A stretch of DNA of 15,080 nucleotides from Tidjanibacter sp. (lineage in GTDB: Bacteria; Bacteroidota; Bacteroidia; Bacteroidales; Rikenellaceae), in the NCBI GenBank assembly GCA_017379955.1, contig JAFNVE010000045.1, forward strand, positions 1 through 15,080, written 5' to 3'. Every line of letters begins with the position of its first letter. The first letter of the stretch is position 1. Shown here in pieces: positions 8,081 to 15,080 of the stretch. Made by a program: the position numbers and the translations under genes. A model generated the notes under the pieces. It made no database searches, was not told the origin of the DNA, and saw only the letters and a program-made list of their open reading frames with translations.

Positions 8081-8120
8081 ACCCACGCACGCATACGCCC
8101 AAACAAAGTGTGCGTGGGTC
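8081..8120 (+). terminator. Hairpin between the two acyltransferase genes (terminator or attenuator)
   Basis: A perfect 10-bp G/C-rich stem, ACCCACGCAC at 8081-8090 and GTGCGTGGGT at 8110-8119, has a 19-base loop and is followed by CTTTTATACTC. It ends 18 bases before the next ATG at 8138. It could end the first acyltransferase transcript, wholly or in part, or hinder translation of the second gene; the T-run is short, so it may be leaky. Confidence 0.6.
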
Positions 8121-8137
8121 TTTTATACTCTTTGCAA

Positions 8138-9271
8138 ATGAAAACAACTATCCCCGAAATCGACTCCAAGACTATCCGATTGCTACGTTTCCCGCTGATT
8201 ATAATGGTGTTATATGTTCATTGTTTCGGCCCCGGCGAGGTAGATATGCTCGCTATGGACTACTCGTCGCTGAGCGGTATGGATTGCTTTAACATCTTCC
8301 GAGTATTTGTCACCCGCGTGCTCTGCCACGTTGCAATTCCATCATTCTTCATCATCTCCGGCTACCTCTTTTTCCGTGGCACAACCGAGTGGAACTGTGA
8401 GGTCTACACATCGAAACTACGCAGTCGGGTAAAAACACTTTTGATCCCCTACCTCATCTGGAATCTAATCTATCTGATTTATATCAAGAGTTCGAGCAAC
8501 CCGTTTGATTATGTGGCACCCTTTGTTAGCGATATGAGCGTGGGCGACTACTTCGCCTCGTTCTGGAACCTGATTATCGGCGAAACGGGTATGACCAATT
8601 GGTTCGGACAACCCACCCCTAACCACTACCCAATCAACTTCCCGCTCTGGTACGTACGCGATTTGATGGTACTTGTGGTGCTCTCGCCACTCATCAGACT
8701 GTTCGTTAAGCACACCCGCAAGTGGGGCCTGCTGATGTTGGCGCTCTGCTACGTGTCGAGCATCTGGCCCAACTACACAGGCATACAGATCAACGGAGTA
8801 CTCTTCTTCTCGGTGGGGGCCTACTTGGGAGTACATCAAATCGATATGGTCGATTGGTTCCGACGTCACCGTCGCATCATCTACCCTGTTGCCGCAGTGC
8901 TCGCCCTTGTCACCCTCTACTTCGGCTCCATCTGGACCACCACCGGACTGCGCGTCTACAAGTTTTTTGTACTCTTCGGCACAGCCTCCACTATCGCTCT
9001 GGCAGGTGGGCTGGCTCGGCAGGGCAAAGCCAATATGCCAGCCCTGCTGAGCAATAGTGCATTTTTCATTATGGCAGTTCACATGATTGAGTTCTGCCAA
9101 CTCGGCGACCGACTCTATCGCCTGATTTTCAGCCCCGAATCGGCTCTCGGACTGACAATCTGCTATATTGTCGTACCATTTATGGTGGCAGGAATGTGTA
9201 TTGCCCTCTTTGCCCTTTTGAAGAAATTGTGCCCGCCACTGCTCAAACTGCTAAATGGCGGTAGAGTCTGA
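8138..9271 (+). CDS. Acyltransferase-3 family membrane protein (second)
   Basis: 377 residues from the ATG at 8138 (MKTTIPEIDSK). An in-frame GTG at 8108 lies inside the preceding hairpin and is an unlikely start. The N-terminus IRLLRFPLIIMVLYVHCF has the Arg and the conserved His (residue 28) of the family. CHVAIPSFFIISGYLFFRG is the second block, and TLLIPYLIWNLIYLIYI and FPLWYVRDLMVLVVLSPLI are typical of the Bacteroidota acyltransferase group related to WecH/YiaH-type O-acetyltransferases. About ten hydrophobic segments are seen. It lies in the same direction as the first acyltransferase but does not closely resemble it, so it is not a recent duplicate. Acyl donor and acceptor unknown; modification of a surface or secreted glycan is the likely role. 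Followed by a 542-base structured gap convergent with valS. Confidence 0.88.
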   Translation: MKTTIPEIDSKTIRLLRFPLIIMVLYVHCFGPGEVDMLAMDYSSLSGMDCFNIFRVFVTRVLCHVAIPSFFIISGYLFFRGTTEWNCEVYTSKLRSRVKTLLIPYLIWNLIYLIYIKSSSNPFDYVAPFVSDMSVGDYFASFWNLIIGETGMTNWFGQPTPNHYPINFPLWYVRDLMVLVVLSPLIRLFVKHTRKWGLLMLALCYVSSIWPNYTGIQINGVLFFSVGAYLGVHQIDMVDWFRRHRRIIYPVAAVLALVTLYFGSIWTTTGLRVYKFFVLFGTASTIALAGGLARQGKANMPALLSNSAFFIMAVHMIEFCQLGDRLYRLIFSPESALGLTICYIVVPFMVAGMCIALFALLKKLCPPLLKLLNGGRV

Positions 9272-9328
9272 ACATTAATAACAACTTTGAGAATTGTTTT
9301 CAGGGGTTTTATTCAATGGGGCGTGGGG

Positions 9329-9374
9329 TTCTCCTTAAACTCCCTAAATTCCTTAACGCTCCCTAAATTCCCTA
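9329..9374 (-). repeat. Inverted arm of the 9-bp repeat array (5 units)
   Basis: On the minus strand this reads as units of the type TARGGARNT: TAGGGAATT, a 10-base variant TAGGGAGCGT, TAAGGAATT, TAGGGAGTT and TAAGGAGAA. It is the reverse-complement counterpart of the longer array at 9441-9575, with the 36-bp palindrome between them. Confidence 0.8.
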
Positions 9375-9438
9375 AAAATACTCGCGGGTATTAAAATTAA
9401 TACCCGCGAGTATGGAATGTTGTGGGAGCGGTTTTTTT
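9357..9438 (+). terminator. Composite hairpin with 36-bp palindrome and T-run
   Basis: The core is a palindrome with 17-bp perfect arms (ATACTCGCGGGTATTAA at 9378-9394, its complement at 9397-9413) around a central AA. An outer 7-bp stem, CGCTCCC at 9357-9363 with GGGAGCG at 9424-9430, encloses it and is followed by GTTTTTTT. Read on the plus strand this has the form of an intrinsic terminator and could end the acyltransferase transcript, although it lies over 80 bases past the stop codon. Confidence 0.6.
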
Positions 9439-9440
9439 AA

Positions 9441-9575
9441 TAGGGAGTTTAAGGAGATTAGGGAATTTAGGGAACTTAGGGAGTTTAAGGAGTTTAAAGA
9501 ATTTAGGGAACTTAGGGAGTTTAAGGAGTTTAAAGAATTTAGGGAATAATGTGAATAATGTGAATAATGTGAAAA
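9441..9575 (+). repeat. Phased array of 9-bp repeats (12 + 3 units)
   Basis: Twelve consecutive units of the form TARGGARNT (TAGGGAGTT, TAAGGAGAT, TAGGGAATT, TAGGGAACT, TAGGGAGTT, TAAGGAGTT, TAAAGAATT and so on) run without a slip from 9441 to 9548. Within them a four-unit block of 36 bases is repeated exactly from 9466. Three units of a different 9-mer, ATGTGAATA or its variant, follow in the same phase to 9575. The layered periodicity (9 and 36) points to growth by replication slippage or unequal exchange. Confidence 0.9.
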
Positions 9576-9583
9576 CCATTTAG

Positions 9584-9746
9584 ACTATTGTGCAATAGTT
9601 AGGTTTCTCGGGTTTAGGAAATACCCTCGTAGAGGGTACAAATGAAATAGAGAATAGGGCTTGCCAAGTTCACTTGAGCAAAGCCCTATTCTCTATTTTG
9701 TTTGTAGTTACTGCAAAGTAACTCCTAAACCCGCAAACTAAATAGT
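9584..9746. repeat. Nested inverted repeat with several internal hairpins (MITE-like or structured RNA)
   Basis: Outer arms CGGGTTTAGGA (9609-9619) and TCCTAAACCCG (9723-9733) are perfect over 11 bp and extend outward imperfectly through TAG and ACTATT to 9584 and 9746. Inside are three hairpins: TACCCTC/GAGGGTA (9622-9638), an 18-bp perfect stem (9645-9662 with 9681-9698) and AGTTAC/GTAACT (9706-9723). The last overlaps one base of the outer arm. A further 7-bp inverted repeat, ACTATTG/CAATAGT, sits in the left arm at 9584-9599. No transposase, target-site duplication or promoter is evident. Confidence 0.6.
9645..9704. terminator. Long hairpin, probable bidirectional terminator
   Basis: Perfect 18-bp arms AAATAGAGAATAGGGCTT (9645-9662) and AAGCCCTATTCTCTATTT (9681-9698) enclose an 18-base loop. 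The loop itself can pair (CAAGT 9665-9669 with ACTTG 9672-9676). TTTTGTTTG follows on the plus strand. It lies midway between convergent genes, so it can stop read-through from either side. Confidence 0.65.
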
Positions 9747-9766
9747 ACAAAAGTTTTTTGGTGCCG

Positions 9767-9807
9767 CTTTTTTACAAAAAAGGGGCGAAAAGCTTTTTAC
9801 AAAAAGC
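9767..9807 (-). terminator. Two A/T-rich hairpins after valS
   Basis: Starting 6 bases past the valS stop codon, on the minus strand, a hairpin GCTTTTT-GT-AAAAAGC (9792-9807) is followed by TTTTC. A second, CTTTTTT-GT-AAAAAAG (9767-9782), lies 9 bases further on. The two near-identical stem-loops look like a doubled intrinsic terminator for valS. Confidence 0.6.
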
Positions 9808-9813
9808 GACCTA

Positions 9814-12465
9814 CTACTTCTTCAGTGCGGCCATACGTTCGCGGATAGCCTCGAGTTTAGCCTCAGCGTCGCGTTTCTTGTTACGCTCGGTCTGTACTAC
9901 TGCCTCGGGTGCGTTCTGCACGAATCGCTCGTTGGAGAGTTTACCCATCACTGTGCGGAGGAATCCCTCGTAGTACTTCTCGTCTGCTGCGAGCTTCTCG
10001 AGCTCGGCCTCCACGTCGATGCTCTCGCTCATGGGCACGAAGTACTGTGTTGTCTTTACGATGAATGCCTGCGCTGTGGGGTCTTTCTCCTCTACCACGG
10101 TCACCGATGCGAGGTTTGCCATCTTCGAGAGTACGGCTACCAACTCTGCGGGGTAGTTCTCGTCAGCAATCACTTTGAGTTCCAACGCCTCCTTCTGAGG
10201 TGTGTTGGACTGCTTGCGCACGTTACGCACGGCGGTCACGGCCTCCTGTACGAGTTCCATACGCGCCAAGAGCTCGGGCTTCTGCTCACCTGCCACGGCA
10301 CGATGTGCCACGGTGATACTCTCGCCAGCCTCGCGGGGCAGTACGCGCTGCCACAACTCCTCGGTCACGAAGGGGATGAAGGGGTGGAGTGTGCGGAGCA
10401 ACTTGTCGAAGAAGGTGCGGGTTGCAGCGATTGTTGCGCTGTCGATGGGCGAGCCGTATGCGGGCTTCACCATCTCCAGGTACCAACCCGAGAAGTCGTC
10501 CCAGAAGAGCTTGTAGGCGGTCATCATCGCATCCGAGATGCGGTATGCCTCGAAGTGCTCGTCAATCTCTGCAAGGGTGCGCGAGAGGAGTGCGTCGAAC
10601 CACTCTACAGACAGACGGTTGTTCTCGCTCTGAGCGAGAGCCTCGTCTACCTTCCAACCCTCGATAAGCTTGAAGGCGTTCCAAATCTTGTTGCCGAAGT
10701 TACGGCCCTGCTCGCAGAGAGCCTCGTCGAACATGATATCGTTACCTGCCGAGGTGCTGAGCAACATTGCCGCACGCACGCCGTCTGCGCCATAGGTGGC
10801 GATGAGGTCCAGCGGGTCGGGCGAGTTGCCGAGCTGCTTACTCATCTTGCGACCAATCTTGTCGCGCACGATACCTGTGAAATATACATTGCGGAAGGGC
10901 ACCTCATTACGGTACTCCTCGCCAGACATAATCATACGAGCCACCCAGAAGAAGATGATATCGGGACCGGTCACCAGGTCGTTTGTGGGATAGTAGTAGT
11001 TCACCTCCTCGTTGTCGGGGTTGGTTATGCCGCCAAATACGCTGATGGGCCAGAGCCACGAGCTGAACCAGGTGTCGAGCACGTCATCGTCCTGACGCAG
11101 GTCGCTCATCTGCAACTCACTGTTGCCACTCTTTGCGCGTGCCAACTCGAGTGCCTCCTCTGCTGTCTCAGCTACCACATAGCCACCTGCGGGGAGGAAG
11201 TATGCGGGGATGCGGTGACCCCACCAGAGCTGACGCGAGATACACCAATCCTTGATGTTCTCCATCCAGTGACGATAGGTGTTCTTGAACTTTGCGGGCA
11301 CAAATTTGATGGAGTCGTTCATCACAACCTCCAATGCGGGCTTCGCCAACTCCTCCATACGCAGGAACCACTGCATAGAGAGCTTAGGCTCGATAGGCAC
11401 ATTGGTACGCTCCGAGTAACCTACATTGTTGGTGTATGCCTCGGTCTTCTCCAAGAGGCCAGCCTCGGCAAGATCTTTCTCAATCTGGTCGCGAAGCACG
11501 AAACGGTCCATACCGACATACATACCTACGCGGTCGTTGATGGTGCCGTCGGGGTTGAAGATATCGATACTCTCCAAGCCGTACTTCTCGCCGAGCATAT
11601 AGTCGTTCACATCGTGTGCGGGGGTAACCTTCAAGGCACCTGTACCGAACTCGATATCGACATACTCGTCGCGGATTACGGGCACAGAGCGACCCACCAG
11701 AGGCACGATTACTCGCTTGCCCTCCAAGTCGGCATAACGGGGATCGTTGGGATTCACGCAGAGTGCGGTATCGCCCAGGATAGTCTCGGGACGGGTGGTA
11801 GCAACGATGATGTAGCGACCCTCCTCGCCCTCCACCTGATAGCGGAGGTAGTAGAGCTTACCCTGACTCTCGCGATAGATTACCTCCTCATCCGAGAGGG
11901 CGGTCTGCGCTGCGGGGTCCCAGTGTACCATACGCACACCACGATATATCTTGCCCTTGTTGAAGAGGTCAACAAAGACTTTAATTACACTCTTCGAACG
12001 CTCCTCATCCATGGTGAAGCAGGTGCGCTCCCAGTCGCACGAAGCACCGAGCTTGCGCAGCTGACGCAGGATGACACCACCAAACTCCTCTTTCCACTGC
12101 CAAGCGTGCTGCAAGAACTCCTCGCGGGTGAGGCTGCTCTTGTCGATACCCTGCTCTTTCAGGCGTGCCACAACCTTTGCCTCGGTTGCAATCGAAGCGT
12201 GGTCTGTGCCGGGTACCCAGCAGGCATTCTTGCCCGACATACGAGCACGGCGCACCAACACATCTTGCAGAGTGTTGTTGAGCATATGGCCCATGTGGAG
12301 CATACCGGTCACGTTGGGTGGCGGAATTACGATTGTATAAGGTTCGCGCTCATCAGGCTCCGAGTGGAAGAAGTTGTTCTCAATCCAGTACTCGTACCAT
12401 TTATCCTCAATCTGTTGAGGTACATATTTGTCGCAGTTTTCCATAGTCTTCTGAGAAAGTTGCAT
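9814..12465 (-). CDS. valS: Valyl-tRNA synthetase
   Basis: 883 residues, class Ia synthetase that charges tRNA-Val with valine in the cytoplasm and removes mischarged threonine. Seen in order: the HIGH-type motif in [17 protein letters not shown] (HMGH at 57-60), the CP1 editing domain with TTRPET at 223-228 and TPAHDVNDY at 281-289, [25 protein letters not shown], and the KMSKS-type motif as KMSKQ at 540-544. The anticodon-binding domain and the charged C-terminal coiled-coil arm (about 810-883) follow. Length is normal for the Bacteroidota type. The start at 12465 ([10 protein letters not shown]) has a -7 box about 20 bases upstream; the ATG at residue 8 is an alternative start. The gene ends with two stop codons in a row (TAG TAG at 9814 and 9811). 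Divergent from lon. Confidence 0.98.
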   Translation of the reverse strand: MQLSQKTMENCDKYVPQQIEDKWYEYWIENNFFHSEPDEREPYTIVIPPPNVTGMLHMGHMLNNTLQDVLVRRARMSGKNACWVPGTDHASIATEAKVVARLKEQGIDKSSLTREEFLQHAWQWKEEFGGVILRQLRKLGASCDWERTCFTMDEERSKSVIKVFVDLFNKGKIYRGVRMVHWDPAAQTALSDEEVIYRESQGKLYYLRYQVEGEEGRYIIVATTRPETILGDTALCVNPNDPRYADLEGKRVIVPLVGRSVPVIRDEYVDIEFGTGALKVTPAHDVNDYMLGEKYGLESIDIFNPDGTINDRVGMYVGMDRFVLRDQIEKDLAEAGLLEKTEAYTNNVGYSERTNVPIEPKLSMQWFLRMEELAKPALEVVMNDSIKFVPAKFKNTYRHWMENIKDWCISRQLWWGHRIPAYFLPAGGYVVAETAEEALELARAKSGNSELQMSDLRQDDDVLDTWFSSWLWPISVFGGITNPDNEEVNYYYPTNDLVTGPDIIFFWVARMIMSGEEYRNEVPFRNVYFTGIVRDKIGRKMSKQLGNSPDPLDLIATYGADGVRAAMLLSTSAGNDIMFDEALCEQGRNFGNKIWNAFKLIEGWKVDEALAQSENNRLSVEWFDALLSRTLAEIDEHFEAYRISDAMMTAYKLFWDDFSGWYLEMVKPAYGSPIDSATIAATRTFFDKLLRTLHPFIPFVTEELWQRVLPREAGESITVAHRAVAGEQKPELLARMELVQEAVTAVRNVRKQSNTPQKEALELKVIADENYPAELVAVLSKMANLASVTVVEEKDPTAQAFIVKTTQYFVPMSESIDVEAELEKLAADEKYYEGFLRTVMGKLSNERFVQNAPEAVVQTERNKKRDAEAKLEAIRERMAALKK

Positions 12466-12486
12466 TTATTTTGTAATCAATTGGGG

Positions 12487-12494
12487 CAAAGATA
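12487..12494 (-). promoter_or_regulatory. Probable -7 promoter box for valS
   Basis: The minus strand reads TATCTTTG, a match to TAnnTTTG, 21 bases upstream of the ATG at 12465. It supports that start. No clear -33 element is seen. Confidence 0.5.
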
Positions 12495-12583
12495 GTGTTT
12501 TTTTCGCACCTATTATATACGAGTTGTTAATAAAGTGATAATTGTTTTTCACTTTTAGGGCACTTTTGGCAATAGAAAAGCGT

Positions 12584-12591
12584 TATATTTG
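12584..12591 (+). promoter_or_regulatory. Probable -7 promoter box for lon
   Basis: TATATTTG matches TAnnTTTG and lies 52 bases before the ATG at 12644. A TTTG at 12565-12568 is closer than the usual -33 spacing. I see no heat-shock operator (CIRCE-like inverted repeat) in the gap between valS and lon. Confidence 0.5.
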
Positions 12592-12643
12592 TGCGCTAAA
12601 TTGAGATAATATGCGCTTATAGGGCGCAAAGTAGTAGAGAACT

Positions 12644-15067
12644 ATGAGTAAAAAAGATATAGAAGTAGATATTGTAGCGGGAATCTCCGATATGGTCGAT
12701 GGCGGCCAGCAGGTTATTCCTATCGTGTCGGGTGATGAGGAGGAGCTCACCGAGAGCGTTCCTGTGCCCGATATTATCCCTGTGCTCACCCTGCGCAGTT
12801 CCGTGCTCTTCCCCGGTGCTATCACCCCCATTACAGTAGGTCGCGACAAGTCGATGAAACTTGTGCGCGAGGTGGAGCGTAGCGGCGGACTGCTGGGCGC
12901 AGTGTTGCAGAAGGATGCACGCGTGGAGCACCCCACCGCAGATGATATGTATCGCGTGGGTACGGCAGCCCGCATCCTCAAAATCCTCGAGATGCCCAAC
13001 GGCAACCTCACCGTTATCCTCCACGGCTTGGAGAAGATTGAGGTTGAAGAGTACCTCTCGACAGAGCCATACTTCACCGCTAAGGTAAAGTCGCTCAGAG
13101 ATATAGCCCCCGATGGCGACAATGTAGAGTTCAGCGCATTAGTCGACTCGATTCGCGATGTTGCTCTCAACATCATCGAGATTTCGCCCAATATGCCTAA
13201 GGAGGCTTCGTTTGCAATCAAGAATATCGACTCGCGTCGCAGCATGATTAACTTCATCTGCTCCAACCTCGACCTTTCGGACGCCGACCGTCAACACCTG
13301 TTGGAGGCTCCCGGTCTGTTGGCTCGCTCGCGTCGCCTGCTCGAGATTCTGATTCGCGAGCAGCAACTCGTGGAACTCAAAAACCGTATTCAGTCTAAGG
13401 TAAAACAGGATATCGATCAGCAGCAGAAGGAGTACTTCCTCCAACAGCAGATTCGCACAATCCAGGAGGAGTTGGGCGACAATGGCGAGGAGGCAGAGAT
13501 TGCCAAGATGCGCGAGAAGGCCGCAAAGAAAAAGTGGCCCGAGGCGGTAGGCAAGACCTTCGAGAAGGAGTTGTCGAAGTGCGAGCGACTCAACCCTGCC
13601 GTGGCTGAGTACTCGGTGCAGATGACCTATCTGCAACTGATGCTCGACCTGCCCTGGGACGAGTGCACCACCGATAACCTCGACCTCAATCGCGCCAAAG
13701 AGCAACTCGACAAAGACCACTACGGCTTGGAGGAGGTCAAGGAGCGTATCTTGGAGCACCTGGCGGTTATCAAACTGAAAGGGGATATGAAATCCCCCAT
13801 CATCTGCCTCTACGGCCCTCCGGGAGTCGGTAAGACCTCGCTTGGCAAGTCGGTGGCAGAGGCACTTGGTCGCAAGTTCGGCCGTATCTCGCTCGGTGGT
13901 CTGAGCGACGAGGCTGAGATTCGTGGCCACCGCCGTACCTATATTGGTGCTATGCCCGGCCGTATCATCCAGACTATCAAGCGTTGCGAGTCGTCAAACC
14001 CTGTTATTATCCTCGACGAGGTGGACAAGGTGAGCGTGGGCACTCACGGTGACCCCGCATCGGCACTCTTGGAGGTACTCGACCCCGAGCAGAACACCAC
14101 CTTCCACGACAACTATCTGGATACCGAGTACGACCTCTCGAAGGTGCTTTTTATAGCAACCGCCAATAATATCTCCGCTATCAACCCCGCACTCAGGGAC
14201 CGTATGGAGATGATTAATATCCCCGGCTACCTGCTCGAGGAGAAGGTGGAGATTGCCGAGCGCCACCTGGTGCGCAAGCAGATGGAGATGCACGGCCTGC
14301 CTGATGGTAGCCTCACCATCAGCCCCGAGGTTATGGAGAAGGTAATCTCCGAGTATACCCGCGAGGCTGGTGTGCGCTCACTCGACAAGTCTATCGCCAA
14401 GATTGCACGCCGCAGAGCAAAGCAGATTGGCTTCGAAATGGAGTACCAACCCGAGATTTCGGCTGCCGACGTGGAGGATATTCTGGGCGTACCCCGCTTC
14501 CAGAAGGATACCTACGAGGTGGGTGGTATGACAGGTGTTGTTACCGGCCTGGCATGGACCGAGGTGGGTGGCGATATCCTCTATATCGAGTCGGTACTCA
14601 CACCAGGCAAGGGTATTGTGAGCCTCACCGGCAATCTGGGCGATGTGATGAAGGAGTCGGCAACGATTGCCGTGGAGTGGGTTAAGGCTCACCACGAGAG
14701 CCTCGGCATCGACCCCGCAACCTTTGAGAAACACGACATCAACATCCACGTTCCCGAGGGCGCAATTCCTAAGGATGGCCCGAGCGCAGGTATCACTATG
14801 CTCACCTCGATTGTCAGCACCCTGACAGGCAAGAAGGTGAAGGAGCGTATCGCCATGACGGGCGAGACCACACTGCGTGGCCGCGTGATGCCCGTGGGCG
14901 GTATCAAGGAGAAGATTCTGGCGGCCAAACGAGCAGGCATCAACGAGATTATCCTCTGCGAGGACAACCGCAAAGACATTGTCGACATCAAAGAGGACTA
15001 CACCAAGGGTATGACCTTCCACTATGTCAAGAATAACGAGGAAGTTTTGTCATTGGCATTACTCTAA
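12644..15067 (+). CDS. lon: ATP-dependent Lon protease
   Basis: 807 residues, a cytoplasmic ATP-driven serine protease that degrades misfolded and short-lived regulatory proteins as a hexamer. An N-terminal substrate-binding domain begins at about residue 43 ([20 protein letters not shown]), then a helical linker with [20 protein letters not shown], then the AAA+ module with Walker A GPPGVGKT at 391-398 and Walker [10 protein letters not shown] at 454-462. The protease domain has the catalytic Ser at 714 in KDGPSAGI and Lys at 757 in [14 protein letters not shown], 43 residues apart as in other bacterial Lon proteins. The acidic N-terminal extension of about 40 residues before the Lon domain is longer than in E. 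coli Lon; I believe such extensions are common in Bacteroidota. The start at 12644 ([11 protein letters not shown]) follows a GTAGTAGAGAACT leader with little Shine-Dalgarno character. Divergent from valS; it ends 13 bases before the window edge. Confidence 0.98.
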   Translation: MSKKDIEVDIVAGISDMVDGGQQVIPIVSGDEEELTESVPVPDIIPVLTLRSSVLFPGAITPITVGRDKSMKLVREVERSGGLLGAVLQKDARVEHPTADDMYRVGTAARILKILEMPNGNLTVILHGLEKIEVEEYLSTEPYFTAKVKSLRDIAPDGDNVEFSALVDSIRDVALNIIEISPNMPKEASFAIKNIDSRRSMINFICSNLDLSDADRQHLLEAPGLLARSRRLLEILIREQQLVELKNRIQSKVKQDIDQQQKEYFLQQQIRTIQEELGDNGEEAEIAKMREKAAKKKWPEAVGKTFEKELSKCERLNPAVAEYSVQMTYLQLMLDLPWDECTTDNLDLNRAKEQLDKDHYGLEEVKERILEHLAVIKLKGDMKSPIICLYGPPGVGKTSLGKSVAEALGRKFGRISLGGLSDEAEIRGHRRTYIGAMPGRIIQTIKRCESSNPVIILDEVDKVSVGTHGDPASALLEVLDPEQNTTFHDNYLDTEYDLSKVLFIATANNISAINPALRDRMEMINIPGYLLEEKVEIAERHLVRKQMEMHGLPDGSLTISPEVMEKVISEYTREAGVRSLDKSIAKIARRRAKQIGFEMEYQPEISAADVEDILGVPRFQKDTYEVGGMTGVVTGLAWTEVGGDILYIESVLTPGKGIVSLTGNLGDVMKESATIAVEWVKAHHESLGIDPATFEKHDINIHVPEGAIPKDGPSAGITMLTSIVSTLTGKKVKERIAMTGETTLRGRVMPVGGIKEKILAAKRAGINEIILCEDNRKDIVDIKEDYTKGMTFHYVKNNEEVLSLALL

Positions 15068-15080
15068 CGACAATTCAAAA

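Larger units (their letters stand above)
9272..9813. other. Convergent intergenic region rich in repeats and hairpins, no gene
   Basis: This stretch separates the second acyltransferase (plus) from valS (minus). I see no credible coding sequence. An open minus-strand frame at 9397-9579 reads only Lys/Leu/Pro/Phe repeats and follows from the 9-bp array. Contents from left to right: inverted 9-bp units (9329-9374), a 36-bp palindrome (9378-9413), a T-run (9432-9438), direct 9-bp units (9441-9575), a small inverted repeat (9584-9599), a large nested inverted repeat with three hairpins (9609-9733), and two A/T-rich hairpins just after the valS stop codon. Confidence 0.8.

Noticed and set aside
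8120..8137. A -7 promoter box (TACTCTTTG) for the second acyltransferase
   Set aside because: It has one extra base compared with TAnnTTTG and almost touches the ATG, leaving no room for a leader.
9329..9575. CRISPR array
   Set aside because: The repeats are 9 bp and directly adjacent, with no unique spacers and no cas genes.
9397..9579. A 60-codon minus-strand frame of Lys/Leu/Pro/Phe repeats
   Set aside because: It is produced by the 9-bp repeat, whose length is a multiple of three, and it runs through the palindrome. It has no leader or promoter signal.
9584..9746. Integron attC site or tRNA-like gene
   Set aside because: The outer GTTRRRY-like and AAC-like words are in the wrong order for attC, and the arms and loops do not fit a tRNA (no 7-bp acceptor stem, anticodon loop or T-loop sequence).
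10303..12495. A 730-codon open frame on the plus strand opposite valS
   Set aside because: It lies antisense to an unmistakable valS. The translation is of mixed composition with no family pattern, and long antisense frames arise from the codon bias of the real gene.

Overview
The window looks like a stretch of a Bacteroidales (phylum Bacteroidota) chromosome. The evidence is that starts lack a clear Shine-Dalgarno but sit behind A/T-rich leaders with TAnnTTTG-type -7 boxes, and that several proteins have a Bacteroidota character: a YfhO-family membrane protein, a lipobox protein with an acidic stretch after the cysteine, a Bacteroidota-style AsmA-like protein, and a valyl-tRNA synthetase with KMSKQ. 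An Alistipes/Rikenellaceae-like origin is possible, but the sequence seen here does not settle it.

Layout. (1) 1-1077, minus strand: N-terminal part of a YfhO-family multi-spanning membrane protein that runs off the left edge. (2) 1168-5784, plus strand: a compact probable operon, with 30-base gaps, of a long-chain polyprenyl diphosphate synthase (ispB-like), a small lipocalin-like lipoprotein and a 1063-residue AsmA-like protein. It starts divergently from the YfhO gene. (3) 5781-6641, minus strand: an AraC-family regulator with a cupin-type sensor domain. It meets the AsmA-like gene tail to tail; the two stop codons overlap inside the loop of a shared bidirectional terminator. (4) 6826-9271, plus strand: two integral-membrane acyltransferase-3 family proteins, divergent from the AraC gene, with a tandem 22-bp repeat in the shared upstream region. 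(5) 9272-9813: a 542-bp convergent intergenic region packed with structure: inverted and direct arrays of a 9-bp unit, a 36-bp palindrome with 17-bp perfect arms, and a roughly 160-bp nested inverted repeat with several internal hairpins. (6) 9814-12465, minus strand: valS. (7) 12644-15067, plus strand: lon, divergent from valS.

Functionally this is mostly housekeeping and cell-envelope DNA: isoprenoid chain synthesis for quinones, an AsmA-like envelope protein, O-acylation of an unknown cell-surface or glycan substrate, tRNA charging and protein quality control. I see no CRISPR array, transposase, phage gene, defence system, rRNA or tRNA gene. I found no clear-cut new multi-gene system. The parts most worth a second look are the structured 542-bp intergenic region, the AraC/acyltransferase divergon with its tandem repeat, and the polyprenyl synthase-lipoprotein-AsmA operon.
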